NCBI RefSeq assembly: GCF_024609765.1
Contig: NZ_JANFDG010000012.1
Location: 78,885 to 142,884, forward strand
Source: Shinella pollutisoli
Lineage (GTDB): Bacteria; Pseudomonadota; Alphaproteobacteria; Rhizobiales; Rhizobiaceae
Length of the DNA stretch: 64,000 nucleotides
Direction of reading: 5' to 3'
The first letter of the stretch is position 1, and each line of letters begins with the position of its first letter. The notes beneath the pieces were generated by a model. That model worked only from the letters and a program-made list of their open reading frames with translations. It was not told the origin of the DNA and did no database searches. Position numbers and translations under genes: made by a program. Of the stretch, positions 1-7,834 are shown in pieces.

Positions 1-18
1 AGGAAGGAGTAGAAGGAC

Positions 19-519
19 ATGACCGAGAAAACCCTCAACGACCTGTTCTACGATACGCTGAAGGACATCTACTATGCCGAGCGGCAGATCCTGAAAGCGC
101 TGCCGAAGATGGCCCGCGGCGCCCAGTCGCCGGAGCTGAAGAAGGCTTTCGAGAAGCACAGGGACGAAACGGAAGGACACGTCGAGCGCCTGCAGCAGGT
201 GTTCGAGCTGATCGGCAAGCGCGCGCAGGGCAAGACCTGCGAGGCGATCCAGGGCATTCTCGCCGAGGGCGAGGAGATCATGGAGGAATTCAAGGGCACC
301 AAGGCGCTCGACGCGGGCCTGATCTCCTCGGCGCAGGCCGTCGAGCACTACGAGATCACCCGCTACGGCACGCTCAAGGCCTGGGCGGAACAGCTCGGCC
401 ATCGCGAGGCGGTGAAGCTCCTCGACCAGACCCTCCAGGAGGAATCGAAGACCGACGAATCCCTCACCACGCTCGCCGAGAGCGCCGTCAACGCCGCCGC
501 CCAGAAGAAGGCGGCCTGA
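19..519 (+). CDS. DUF892 (YciE/YciF) ferritin-like stress protein
   Basis: A 166-residue, almost entirely helical, charged protein that begins with the hallmark 'LNDLFYDTLKDIYYAERQILKALPK' style helix of the DUF892/YciF family (only part quoted as key residues: LFYDTLKDIYYAE). Family members fold as a ferritin-like four-helix bundle and are linked to osmotic and general stress; their exact biochemical role is not settled. Conserved acidic and histidine residues (for example E-x-H in 'ETEGHVERL' and 'AVEHYE') could form the di-metal site. The length is normal for the family. An AGAAGGAC ribosome-binding site lies just before the ATG. A strong terminator follows, so the gene is the last or only gene of its unit. 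Confidence 0.93.
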   Translation: MTEKTLNDLFYDTLKDIYYAERQILKALPKMARGAQSPELKKAFEKHRDETEGHVERLQQVFELIGKRAQGKTCEAIQGILAEGEEIMEEFKGTKALDAGLISSAQAVEHYEITRYGTLKAWAEQLGHREAVKLLDQTLQEESKTDESLTTLAESAVNAAAQKKAA

Positions 520-540
520 CGCCGCCCATCGCGGCAAAAG

Positions 541-570
541 GGCGGCGTCCGCGGACGCCGCCCTTTTTCC
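541..570. terminator. intrinsic terminator, probably bidirectional
   Basis: Positions 541-562 form a self-complementary GC-rich stem (GGCGGCGTCC/GGACGCCGCC) followed by CTTTTTCC. It lies 22 bases past the stop of the DUF892 gene. It also sits just beyond the stop of the convergent small gene at 588, so it could end both transcripts, although a T-run is visible only on the plus strand. Confidence 0.8.
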
Positions 571-587
571 GTCTCGAAAGGCGCGCC

Positions 588-806
588 TCAGCGCAGCCAG
601 ATCGCAAGTTCGACGGGCTCGCGGGCATGGCCGCGCGCGCCGTTCAGGCCGAGCTTCTCCCAGGCGAATTTCTGCGCCGCCGCCTGCGCCGCCTCCTTGT
701 TCGGATACACGTCCGGCAGGACGTATTCGCGCCCGTCCTCGAGCGACAGCAGCGCCCGGCAGCTCAGGAAATCGAAATGCAGCTGGATATGCGATTGGCT
801 TCCCAT
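588..806 (-). CDS. small hypothetical protein
   Basis: A 72-residue protein preceded by a clear GGAGG ribosome-binding site (revcomp of 808-815). It has no signal peptide or membrane segment. It contains 'EDGREYVLPDVYPNKEAAQAAAQKFAWEKLG' type sequence in which an alanine-rich helix follows a beta hairpin. I do not recognise a family. It lies 59 bases downstream of the HWE kinase gene on the same strand and may be co-transcribed with it. The codon use and RBS argue that it is real. Confidence 0.6.
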   Translation of the reverse strand: MGSQSHIQLHFDFLSCRALLSLEDGREYVLPDVYPNKEAAQAAAQKFAWEKLGLNGARGHAREPVELAIWLR

Positions 807-865
807 GACGTCCTCCGTTCACACCTCCGTATAACGGTGGTGACGCCGGTTTGTTCCCGCGCCGC

Positions 866-1930
866 TCAGTGGACGAGGCGATCGAGAGGGATCGCGAGCG
901 CGATCGACACGCCGCCGTCCCGCCAGTCGCGGGAGATCGTGCCGCCGATGCCGCGCAACGCCGCCTGCTCCAGCGTCGTGCCGAAGCCCTGCCGGCGCGA
1001 AGCCGCGTCGGACGGCGGCGCGTTCGTCTCCTCCCAGAAGACCCTGAGCTCCCCGCCCTCGACCGCCAGGCGCACGGAAAGCCGGCCGTCGGGCACCGAG
1101 AGCGCGCCGTACTTGACGGCATTGGTTGTGAGCTCGTGCAGCAGCAGCGCGATCGAGGTGAGCGCGTCGCCGGCAAGCGCGGCATCCGCCCCCGTCACGA
1201 CGATGCGCGGATCGTCCTCCTGCCTGTGCGGGGCGAGGATCGACTGGACGAGCGCGGAGAAGGTGGTCGTGCGCGGCGCGGTCGTGACCTCGCGGTTGTG
1301 ATCGGGCAGGATCAGGTCGTGCGCCCGGGCGAGCGCGTGAAGCCGCGCGCCGAGGTCGCTTGCGAGCTGCTCGACGGTCTCGGACTTGCGCGCGCTCAGC
1401 GAAAGAAGCCCGGCGGCGAGGCTGAAGAGGTTCTTGACGCGATGGTTCATCTCGCGCAGCAGGATCGCCTGCTGCGCGCGGGCGCGCTTCTGCTCGGTGA
1501 TGTCGCGGGCGATCTTCGAGGCGCCGAGGATCTCGCCCGCCTCGTTGCGCACGGGCGAGACGGTGAGCGACACCTCCACCAGCTCGCCGTCCTTGCGCCG
1601 GCGCACCGTTTCGAAATGGTCGACGCGCTCGCCGGAGCGCAGGCGCCGCAGGATGTCCTCCTCCTCCGCCCGCCGGTCCTGCGGGATGACGATGGTGATG
1701 TGCTGCCCCACCGCCTCCTCCGCCGTGAAGCCGAAGAGCCGTTCCGCGCCGCGGTTCCAGGTGGTGATGATCCCGTCGAGCGTCTTGCTGAGGATGGCGT
1801 CGTCCGAATTCTCGACGACCGCCTGCAGCCAGGCGCTCGCCTCGCGCGCCCGCCGGACATGCTCGTCCGGCAAGGTGGGAACGCCGGCCTGGCCGGAAAT
1901 CGGAACATTCTGCCCCATCGATACATCCAT
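866..1930 (-). CDS. PAS domain HWE-family sensor histidine kinase
   Basis: A soluble signal-transduction kinase of about 354 residues from the chosen ATG at 1930. An N-terminal PAS domain (key residues 'NSDDAILSKTLDG' and 'NRGAERLFGFTAEEAVG') with a PAC-like segment is followed by an HWE kinase core. The core has the phosphoacceptor 'REMNHRVKN', the N-box 'LLLHELTTNAVKYGA' and the diagnostic 'FWEE' (W-x-E) motif. HWE kinases are typical of Alphaproteobacteria and often feed the general stress response or light/redox sensing. No membrane segment is seen. An in-frame ATG at 1918 is an alternative start. Longer in-frame extensions up to 2086 look non-coding. No response regulator is adjacent, so the partner is unknown. 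Confidence 0.9.
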   Translation of the reverse strand: MDVSMGQNVPISGQAGVPTLPDEHVRRAREASAWLQAVVENSDDAILSKTLDGIITTWNRGAERLFGFTAEEAVGQHITIVIPQDRRAEEEDILRRLRSGERVDHFETVRRRKDGELVEVSLTVSPVRNEAGEILGASKIARDITEQKRARAQQAILLREMNHRVKNLFSLAAGLLSLSARKSETVEQLASDLGARLHALARAHDLILPDHNREVTTAPRTTTFSALVQSILAPHRQEDDPRIVVTGADAALAGDALTSIALLLHELTTNAVKYGALSVPDGRLSVRLAVEGGELRVFWEETNAPPSDAASRRQGFGTTLEQAALRGIGGTISRDWRDGGVSIALAIPLDRLVH

Positions 1931-2107
1931 AGGTCGCCGCAACGTCCCGGATGTTTCCGGGCGCCGTTGGACCATGCGCGGCGCAGCCACAATATAGGCT
2001 GCCGCTTTCCTCTTTGCCAGCCGCCGCGCGCCTGCCCGCCGGCATGGAACAATCGCCGCGCCTGCGCGGTTCTGCCCGCAGGCCAAGCCTCACCAAGGAG
2101 CAGGTTC

Positions 2108-2464
2108 ATGACCCACCAGACAGACGAACGCGGCGATCCCCTCACCCGCACGCACGACCCCGCCCGCAAGACCTATGTCGCCACCGAGGCCCGCCAGGGC
2201 CGCCTCGGGCGGCCCATCCTCAAGGTGCTGCTGATCAGCCTCGGGATAGCCCTCCTGGTCTGGGCGGCGCTGGAGCTGTGGGGCATGCAGCTGCCGCCGG
2301 GCGAGCCGGCCAACGATGCGCAGAACACCACCTCGACGAGCGAGCGGCTGCCGGCGGCCGATCCGGACGTGGTCGAGCCGACGCAGACCGACCGCGATCC
2401 GACGCCGCAAACCAGCACCGGCGGCGAGAGCCAGAGCGTGACGCCGGACGGCACCGACCAGTAG
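2108..2464 (+). CDS. small single-pass membrane protein
   Basis: A 118-residue protein with an excellent AAGGAG ribosome-binding site 7 bases before the ATG. Residues about 38-57 (VLLISLGIALLVWAALELWG) form one transmembrane helix. The N-terminus is charged and probably cytoplasmic. The C-terminal half is a low-complexity tail rich in T, S, D, P and Q, likely extracytoplasmic and disordered. Similar small membrane proteins are common in rhizobia but have no known role. It is divergent from the HWE kinase, with about 177 bases between the starts. Confidence 0.75.
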   Translation: MTHQTDERGDPLTRTHDPARKTYVATEARQGRLGRPILKVLLISLGIALLVWAALELWGMQLPPGEPANDAQNTTSTSERLPAADPDVVEPTQTDRDPTPQTSTGGESQSVTPDGTDQ

Positions 2465-2487
2465 GCAACAATCCCGGCAGGAACAGC

Positions 2488-2514
2488 GACGGCCCCGGCA
2501 CCGCCGGGGCCGTC
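2488..2514. terminator. strong hairpin between convergent genes
   Basis: A perfect 12-bp stem (GACGGCCCCGGC/GCCGGGGCCGTC) with a 3-base loop lies between the convergent stops at 2464 and 2519. There is no clear T-run on either strand, so it is a probable but not canonical terminator. Confidence 0.45.
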
Positions 2515-2518
2515 GTCG

Positions 2519-3565
2519 TCAGAGCGTGGCGAGCCGGCTGTTGGAGAGACGGCCGCCATAGGCGTCGCGGATCGCGATCTTGTCCTCCAGCGCGGCGATC
2601 ACGCTGTCGGAGAAATTGGTGCCGTAGAGCTGCGACAGGTTGCCGAGCCCGCCGGGCGTGAAGACGTTGATCTCGAGGATCTTCTCGCCGACGATGTCGA
2701 GCCCGACCAGGAACATGCCGTCCTCGACCAGCTTCGGCCGCACCGCCTCGACGATGGAAAGCATCGCCGGCGTCACCTCCACGGCCGCCGGGCCGCCGCC
2801 CACGTGCACGTTGGAGCGGATCTCGCCCTCGGCCGGCACGCGGCGGAAGGCGGCGTAGCGGCCGTCGCGCACGAGCGGCCGGCCGTTCATCACGAAGAAG
2901 CGGACGTCGCCCTCGCTCGCCTCGGGAATGAAGCTCTGGGCGATCAGGTAGCCCTCGCCGCTGACGGCCTCGAAGATCTGGTTCAGGTTCTGGTCCTTCG
3001 GCGAGGCGATCTTGAAGACGTTCTTGCCGCCCGAGCCCTGCAGGGGCTTGATGATCGCCCCCTTCTTCTCGCCCTCGATGAAGGCGCGGATCTCCTCGAT
3101 GTTCTTGGAGACGAGCGTGGCGGGACGCACGGAGGCCGGGAAATCCTGGAGATAGAGCTTGTTCTGCGCCTGCGCGAGGCCGTCCGGATCGTTGACGACC
3201 AGCGTGCCGCGCCGGGCGGCGAGCCGCCCGAACAGCGTGCCGGCATGGGCCGCCCAGGGCCGCTCGGTGACGTCGAGCGACGGGTCGTTGCGCAGGAACA
3301 GCACGTCGATCTCCGCCATGTCGAACTTCTTCGTCTCGGTGCCGTCGCCCTGCAGGTCCTTGTGCAGCGTCTCCGGCTTCTTGTAGCCCGACGAGGGCAG
3401 CACCAGCCCGCGCACCGAAAGGCCGTCGTCCGGGCTCAGCACGAAGCCGGCCGGCGTAACGTAGCAGATCTCGTGGCCGCGGTTGAGCGCGGCGAGCGCC
3501 AGCGCGGTGGTCGTGTATTGCGGGGTCTCGTCGGCGATCGAATTGACGAAGAACGCGATGCGCAT
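2519..3565 (-). CDS. glutathione-synthetase-like ATP-grasp ligase
   Basis: A 348-residue protein with the architecture of prokaryotic glutathione synthetase. An N-terminal substrate domain starts 'MRIAFFVNSI'. The ATP-grasp core has 'AIIKPLQGSGGKNVF' (nucleotide-binding lysine and glycine loop) and the Mg-binding 'LVGLDIVGEKILEINV' (D, E, N) near the C-terminus. It would form an amide bond using ATP. It is the third gene of an operon: its AGGAGG RBS lies in the 9-base gap after the DUF1704 gene. The context, N-formylglutamate hydrolase plus metallopeptidase, differs from the usual gshA-gshB context. It is therefore better treated as a paralogous amidoligase of unknown substrate than as the housekeeping gshB. 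Confidence 0.88.
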   Translation of the reverse strand: MRIAFFVNSIADETPQYTTTALALAALNRGHEICYVTPAGFVLSPDDGLSVRGLVLPSSGYKKPETLHKDLQGDGTETKKFDMAEIDVLFLRNDPSLDVTERPWAAHAGTLFGRLAARRGTLVVNDPDGLAQAQNKLYLQDFPASVRPATLVSKNIEEIRAFIEGEKKGAIIKPLQGSGGKNVFKIASPKDQNLNQIFEAVSGEGYLIAQSFIPEASEGDVRFFVMNGRPLVRDGRYAAFRRVPAEGEIRSNVHVGGGPAAVEVTPAMLSIVEAVRPKLVEDGMFLVGLDIVGEKILEINVFTPGGLGNLSQLYGTNFSDSVIAALEDKIAIRDAYGGRLSNSRLATL

Positions 3566-3574
3566 GCTGGCCTC

Positions 3575-5425
3575 CTAGTTGATCAGATCGATGGGCGAAA
3601 GGCCGGTCCGCAACCGGGCGAGGCGCTCCCCGGCGCCCCTGGCCGAAAGGAATTGCGGCGTCAGCCGCGGCGCCTTCAGGAGGCCGCGCTGGCTCAGCTC
3701 CTGCATGACGGCGAAGTGGCGGGCGGCGATCTTGCCGAGCCAGAACGGCTCCAGCACGCCGCCGCCGCCGAGATGCGCGAGGATCTCCATGAGGCCGCGC
3801 AGGTAGATCGCGTCCTTGGCGAGGCCGCCGCCGCGATGGATGCGCAGCGCCAGGTTGAAGGCCGTCGCCGCCGGAAAGCCGTGGTCGCGCGAAACGAGCC
3901 GGAAGGTCTCGACGAAATCCGCGCCGTCGAGCATCGCCGCGCAGGCGACCACGCGGGCGGCGATCAGCCTCAGCCGCGCGACCGTCATGCCGCCGGAGAG
4001 ATATTCGGCGAGCACCGCCAGCCCCTCCTGCGCCCCCTCGTAGCCGGCAAGGCCCGAGCGGAAGAGCCTGAGGCCGTGGCCCGAGCCGTTGCAGTAGGTG
4101 AGGAGATGCACGCCGACCTCGTGGCTCAGCAGCGCCTCCACCCGGTCGCGCGCGACCGCGGTCGTGCGGGCGATCAGGAGCCGGTCGTTCGAGACCATGA
4201 GGCCGGAGGGCAGGTCGTCGCGCACCTCGACGGCGGGGGAGAAGGCCTGGGACTCGCCGGCGTAGCGGGCGATCATCGCCTTCGCCCGCCGCTCCACGAA
4301 GCGATAGTCGACGGTCTCGGGCGCGCGCCGGCGCGCGGCGGCGGCCGTCTCTTCCAGGATCCGCCGCGCCGCCGCCTCCAGCCGGTGGTCGACCGAGCCG
4401 TAGAGCGCCCGGCTCATCTCGACGAAGCGGCTATCCTCGCGGGCGGCGAGCATGGAGAGCTGCAGGTCCAGCTCCTGCTGCTTCTCGCGGTAGAGGCCGG
4501 CCAGCACCGGGTCCTCGAACCGGTCGAGCGCGATCGAGAACAGCGCCTTCTTGCGCGCGGCGACGTCGATCTCCAGCGGCCGGTAGAGGAAGGTCGGCGC
4601 GCGGGCGCAGCCGGCCGCCTCGAATTCCGTCCAGGCGGCATCGGCGTTGATCGGCGTGACGGCGAGCAGGAAGTCGAAGCTCGCGGCGATCTCGTCGATG
4701 GCGCGGTCGGCGCGCACCACCGCGTCGACGAAGACGCGGCGGCCGAGCGCGCGGTGCGTCGGCGGCGCAAGCGCCGTCTGCGTGCGGGAAAACTGCCCGG
4801 CGGCCTTAAGGCCGGCATCGACGATATGGGCGACCAGCCGCTCCTGCAATTCCGGATAGATCGCGCGGGACTTCGGCGCCCGGTAGATCGGCGCGAAGCG
4901 GATGGTGAGCGTCGGGAAGGCGGAAAGCCGGCGGGCGAGGCCGGCATGGGGATCGCCGGAAAGCGGATGGCGGACGATGCGCGGCGCGCGATAGCGGGCG
5001 TCGATCTTCTCCACCGCGCCGACGAAGGCCGACAGCGCCGCCTCCGCCGCCCGGTCGGCCGAGGCCGAGACGGCGATCTCGAACGGCGCGAGATAGGGCG
5101 CGTCGGCGGCGAGCTGGTCGCGGGAAAGCTCGCCGAGGTCGATCACCAGGAAAGCGCCGAACTGCTCGCGCATCGCCTCCCCCACCAGCCGGACGACGCC
5201 CGCCGCCTCGGCAAGCGTGCCGGCGAGCAGGTAGGCGGCATTCGCCATCGCCGCCGCGCGGGCGGCCGGTGCTGCCCGGCGGCCGACATGGACGGCGATG
5301 AAGGGCAAGGGCCGGTCGATATAGAGGCGGCCCCGGCGCGCGAGGTCGAGGCGGATCGGCATGCCCTGCGCGAGCGCCTCGGCCACCCGTTCGAGATCGC
5401 CCTTCGGCCTGCCGCCGCCCGTCAC
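3575..5425 (-). CDS. DUF1704/QEGLA-motif metallopeptidase-like protein
   Basis: A 616-residue protein of the 'flavohemoglobin expression-modulating QEGLA motif' family (DUF1704, related to eukaryotic MATCAP tyrosine carboxypeptidases). The zinc motif HEVGVH and the family signature 'YEGAQEGLAVLAEYL' are intact. The start is a GTG at 5425 whose GTGA overlaps the stop of the upstream amidohydrolase by 4 bases, preceded by a GGGGG tract. The in-frame extension up to 6196 is a shadow of the upstream gene. By family knowledge the domain removes C-terminal residues from peptides. Here it sits between an N-formylglutamate amidohydrolase and an ATP-grasp ligase, so a role in processing a small peptide is inferred. 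The 'flavohemoglobin' name is historical. Confidence 0.85.
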   Translation of the reverse strand: MTGGGRPKGDLERVAEALAQGMPIRLDLARRGRLYIDRPLPFIAVHVGRRAAPAARAAAMANAAYLLAGTLAEAAGVVRLVGEAMREQFGAFLVIDLGELSRDQLAADAPYLAPFEIAVSASADRAAEAALSAFVGAVEKIDARYRAPRIVRHPLSGDPHAGLARRLSAFPTLTIRFAPIYRAPKSRAIYPELQERLVAHIVDAGLKAAGQFSRTQTALAPPTHRALGRRVFVDAVVRADRAIDEIAASFDFLLAVTPINADAAWTEFEAAGCARAPTFLYRPLEIDVAARKKALFSIALDRFEDPVLAGLYREKQQELDLQLSMLAAREDSRFVEMSRALYGSVDHRLEAAARRILEETAAAARRRAPETVDYRFVERRAKAMIARYAGESQAFSPAVEVRDDLPSGLMVSNDRLLIARTTAVARDRVEALLSHEVGVHLLTYCNGSGHGLRLFRSGLAGYEGAQEGLAVLAEYLSGGMTVARLRLIAARVVACAAMLDGADFVETFRLVSRDHGFPAATAFNLALRIHRGGGLAKDAIYLRGLMEILAHLGGGGVLEPFWLGKIAARHFAVMQELSQRGLLKAPRLTPQFLSARGAGERLARLRTGLSPIDLIN

Positions 5426-6240
5426 GGCCGTGCCCCCAGCGCCGCTTCCAGCACCGGCAGGCTCGCGCGGATCGCCGCGCGCAGCGCCGCGATCGCCTCG
5501 GCGTCGGGCGCGCCGGTCCATTCGTCCATGAAGATCTTCTTGAACTCCACCGCGATGGCGCAGCCGGTGCGCGGGAAATGCGCGTGCACGAAGCGCGTCT
5601 GCTCGCCCTTGCCGGCGAAGGCGACGTTCTCGCGCACGTCGAGCCGCCGGCCTGGGAAAGGCTGCTCGCGCAGGCAGGCGAGGAAGGCGTCCATCACCGG
5701 CGCCCAGTAGGCCCGATCCATCGAGAACGTGCCGATATTGATGTCGGGGGCGGCCTCCTGCGGCGTGCAGGCCGCTTCCGCCCCGTCGCGGCGGTGGTTG
5801 TAGCTGTGCATGTCGAGGAGCACGAAGCGCCCGTGCGTCGCCTCGATGTCGGTGAGCATCTGCCGCAGCATGGCGTAATAGGCGTCGTGCTGGCGCAGGA
5901 CGTCCTCGACCGCTTCCGCATCCGGCGTCTCGCGCCATACCGTCAGGCCCCAGGCCTGCTCCGGCCTGAGATAGACCGCCCCCTCGCGCGGGCGGTTGAG
6001 GTCGACCTCGAAGCGGGAGCGGTGGACGACGACGCGGTTGGGGATATCGCCGATGAAGCATTCGGTGAACGGGTCCTCCTCGCGCAGGCGCTCCGCCGGG
6101 CCGATCGCCATTCCCGCAGCAAGACCGGATCGCAGCAGATGGCCGTTGTGGATCGCGGTGCCGATGAGCGGCGAGCGCCCGCGGTCCACGGACCACAGGG
6201 CATTCGCCATAACACGATCGAGAGGCGGTCTGTCTTCCAT
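5422..6240 (-). CDS. N-formylglutamate amidohydrolase family protein
   Basis: A 272-residue member of the N-formylglutamate deformylase (HutG-type) family, a zinc hydrolase related to carboxypeptidases. Visible family motifs are 'HNGH' near residue 31, 'VDLNR' near residue 79 and 'LLDMHSYNHR' near residue 141. The histidine-utilisation form frees glutamate from N-formylglutamate, but no other hut genes are present. Instead the gene is translationally coupled to the DUF1704 peptidase and then the ATP-grasp gene. No strong RBS precedes the ATG at 6240; another in-frame ATG at 6210 is possible. It is the first gene of the operon. Confidence 0.88.
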   Translation of the reverse strand: MEDRPPLDRVMANALWSVDRGRSPLIGTAIHNGHLLRSGLAAGMAIGPAERLREEDPFTECFIGDIPNRVVVHRSRFEVDLNRPREGAVYLRPEQAWGLTVWRETPDAEAVEDVLRQHDAYYAMLRQMLTDIEATHGRFVLLDMHSYNHRRDGAEAACTPQEAAPDINIGTFSMDRAYWAPVMDAFLACLREQPFPGRRLDVRENVAFAGKGEQTRFVHAHFPRTGCAIAVEFKKIFMDEWTGAPDAEAIAALRAAIRASLPVLEAALGARP

Positions 6241-6359
6241 GGCGCGTTAACGTGGAAAGCCGGGCCCGGTTCCGCGCCTCCCCCTTGAAGACCGCGCCGG
6301 GCGCGCCGATATCAAGTCCGCTTCTTTTTCATCCGGCTTGTATGTGAAAGGAGGATATC

Positions 6360-6686
6360 ATGAACATCCCGGATTTGCCCTGGTCCGTCCCGCTGACGAT
6401 CCGGCTCCAGTGCGGCCTCGAGCGGACATTCGCGTCGGTCTACGAGGCCCTCGACTTCCTCGAGAACGAATGGCCGATGCGGCGCGGGCAGCGCTACGAG
6501 CGCGCCGTCCGCACGTGCTGGGGCGCGCTGAACAGGTCGACCCCGGCGGCCGTCGCCCGGGAGACCTTCATCGCTGCCTGCCTGGAGGCCGGCATGCCGC
6601 TCGTCGCGGCTCCTGCCATGCCCGCCATGGCGGCCAACGCCTTCGGCCGGCCGATCCCCCACTCGGGGATGCGAGCCGCGGGCTAG
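6360..6686 (+). CDS. DUF982 family small protein
   Basis: A 108-residue protein matching the DUF982 pattern common in rhizobial genomes. The N-terminus is 'W-x-V-P-x-T-I', followed by 'VYEALDFLENEWP', 'YERAVRTCWGALN' and 'ARETFIAACLEAGM'. The function of the family is unknown, although several members are reported near stress or plasmid loci. A strong AAGGAGG ribosome-binding site lies before the ATG. The gene is divergent from the N-formylglutamate amidohydrolase operon. Confidence 0.85.
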   Translation: MNIPDLPWSVPLTIRLQCGLERTFASVYEALDFLENEWPMRRGQRYERAVRTCWGALNRSTPAAVARETFIAACLEAGMPLVAAPAMPAMAANAFGRPIPHSGMRAAG

Positions 6687-6991
6687 GCGCCGAGGCACGG
6701 CAAGGGCGAGCGGAGGCGGAGCCTCCGGCCCGCCCGGGCCGGCGCCATCAACGGCACCGGATTTCACCGCGACGTTCACGCGAACGGCCGTCCCCTCCCC
6801 GGCCTCTCCGCCGAGGAGGGCGGCAGCGAACGTGTTCGCCAAGGAGCGGCCGCGTTCTACGGCACGAACCCGCGCCGTGAACCGTTTTCCCAAACTTGCG
6901 GAAACGCAGAAGATATTATCTATAAAATCTATGGAATTTACTCATAATGCCTTCCTGTTCAGCCCGTTCGCGGCGAGGGAAAGGTATCCAA
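6687..6991. other. intergenic region with hairpin and promoter of the organosulfur operon
   Basis: The first half is GC-rich and contains an inverted repeat at 6725-6742 (CCGGCCCG/CGGGCCGG) that may help end the DUF982 transcript. The second half changes abruptly to AT-rich sequence (about 6905-6945) with the sulfur palindrome listed separately. I see no gene here. Confidence 0.6.
6917..6937 (+). promoter_or_regulatory. sulfur-regulon palindrome, copy 1
   Basis: TATCTA-N9-TGGAAT, 55 bases before the ComA-like gene. It aligns without gaps to similar 21-bp elements at 29795-29815 and 33318-33338, both before sulfur genes. The arms and 9-bp spacer fit a dimeric regulator such as a LysR-type protein. 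This is an inference from three matching sites. Confidence 0.6.
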
Positions 6992-7810
6992 ATGACTATA
7001 CAGCATGACCGGCTCGGTGTCTTCGACTTCCTGGAGGTCCATCGGCCGGCGCCGAAGCCGCGCCGGAGCGGCCTGACGATCGCCAGCGACCAGGGCTATT
7101 CGCTGGACGAGGCCCGCGGGTTCGCCGAGACCGCCGCGCCGTTCGTCGACTGGGTCAAGCTGCCCGATCACTACGGCCACATCGCCCGCTACACGGAAGG
7201 CTGGCTGCGCGAGAAGATCGCGATCTACGGGCAGGCCGGCATCCGCACGACGCTCGGCGGCGTGATCTACGAGGTCGCGGTGGTGCAGAACAAGGTGCCG
7301 CAGTTCTTTGCCCGCGCGGCGGAACTCGGGCTTTCCGGCGTGGAGGTGAGCGAGGACGTCATCGAGCCGCAATCGGCCGAGACGCGCTCCGCCCATATCC
7401 GCCTCGCCGTTTCCGCGGGCCTCTCCGTCTTCACGGAGGTCGGCCGCAAGTATCCGGACGCGCCGCTCGACGTGGACGCCGTCGCAGAGATCGCCGCGCG
7501 CGACCTCGAGGCCGGCGCCGGCAAGATCGTCGTCGAGAACAGCGACATCGTCCAGATCGTCGAGCGCAACGGCGACGAGCTGCACCGGCTCGCCGAACGC
7601 ATTCCCCTCGACCGTCTCGTCTTCGAGATCGGCCCGGCCGGCGGCGCGAGGATCGCCGCCTGGCTGTTCCGCGAGCTCGGCCCGGACGTGAACATCGAGA
7701 ACCTCGACCTGCGCGACGCGGGAACGCTTGCCGCGCAGCGGGCGGGCCTGCACCGCAGCGTCGGCCTGACCTTCTTCGACAGATACGCAGTCGCAACCGC
7801 CGCCGAATAG
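6992..7810 (+). CDS. comA: phosphosulfolactate synthase-like protein (ComA family)
   Basis: A 272-residue TIM-barrel protein of the (2R)-phospho-3-sulfolactate synthase family, which joins sulfite to phosphoenolpyruvate. Family features include 'DWVKLP', 'GGVIYEVAVVQNKV', 'GLSGVEVSEDVIE', 'KIVVENSDIV' and 'LVFEIGPAGG'. The start at 6992 is favoured over the upstream in-frame ATG at 6947 because GAGGGAAAGG lies in front of it and the conserved sequence begins there. It is the first gene of an operon for sulfonate uptake and oxidation, and no comB or comC is visible. A sulfite-handling or sulfolactate-related role is inferred, not coenzyme M synthesis. Confidence 0.82.
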   Translation: MTIQHDRLGVFDFLEVHRPAPKPRRSGLTIASDQGYSLDEARGFAETAAPFVDWVKLPDHYGHIARYTEGWLREKIAIYGQAGIRTTLGGVIYEVAVVQNKVPQFFARAAELGLSGVEVSEDVIEPQSAETRSAHIRLAVSAGLSVFTEVGRKYPDAPLDVDAVAEIAARDLEAGAGKIVVENSDIVQIVERNGDELHRLAERIPLDRLVFEIGPAGGARIAAWLFRELGPDVNIENLDLRDAGTLAAQRAGLHRSVGLTFFDRYAVATAAE

Positions 7811-7834
7811 TCCGGCAGCCCAATGGAGAGACAG

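Noticed and set aside
3575..5425. Role in flavohemoglobin expression for the QEGLA protein
   Set aside because: The family name is historical and no flavohemoglobin gene is nearby. The zinc motif and gene context fit a peptidase better.
2804..5710. 968-codon open frame on the plus strand
   Set aside because: It is antisense to the ATP-grasp and DUF1704 genes. Its translation is an Arg/Ala/Gly-rich, repetitive sequence typical of high-GC shadow frames, with no family motif.
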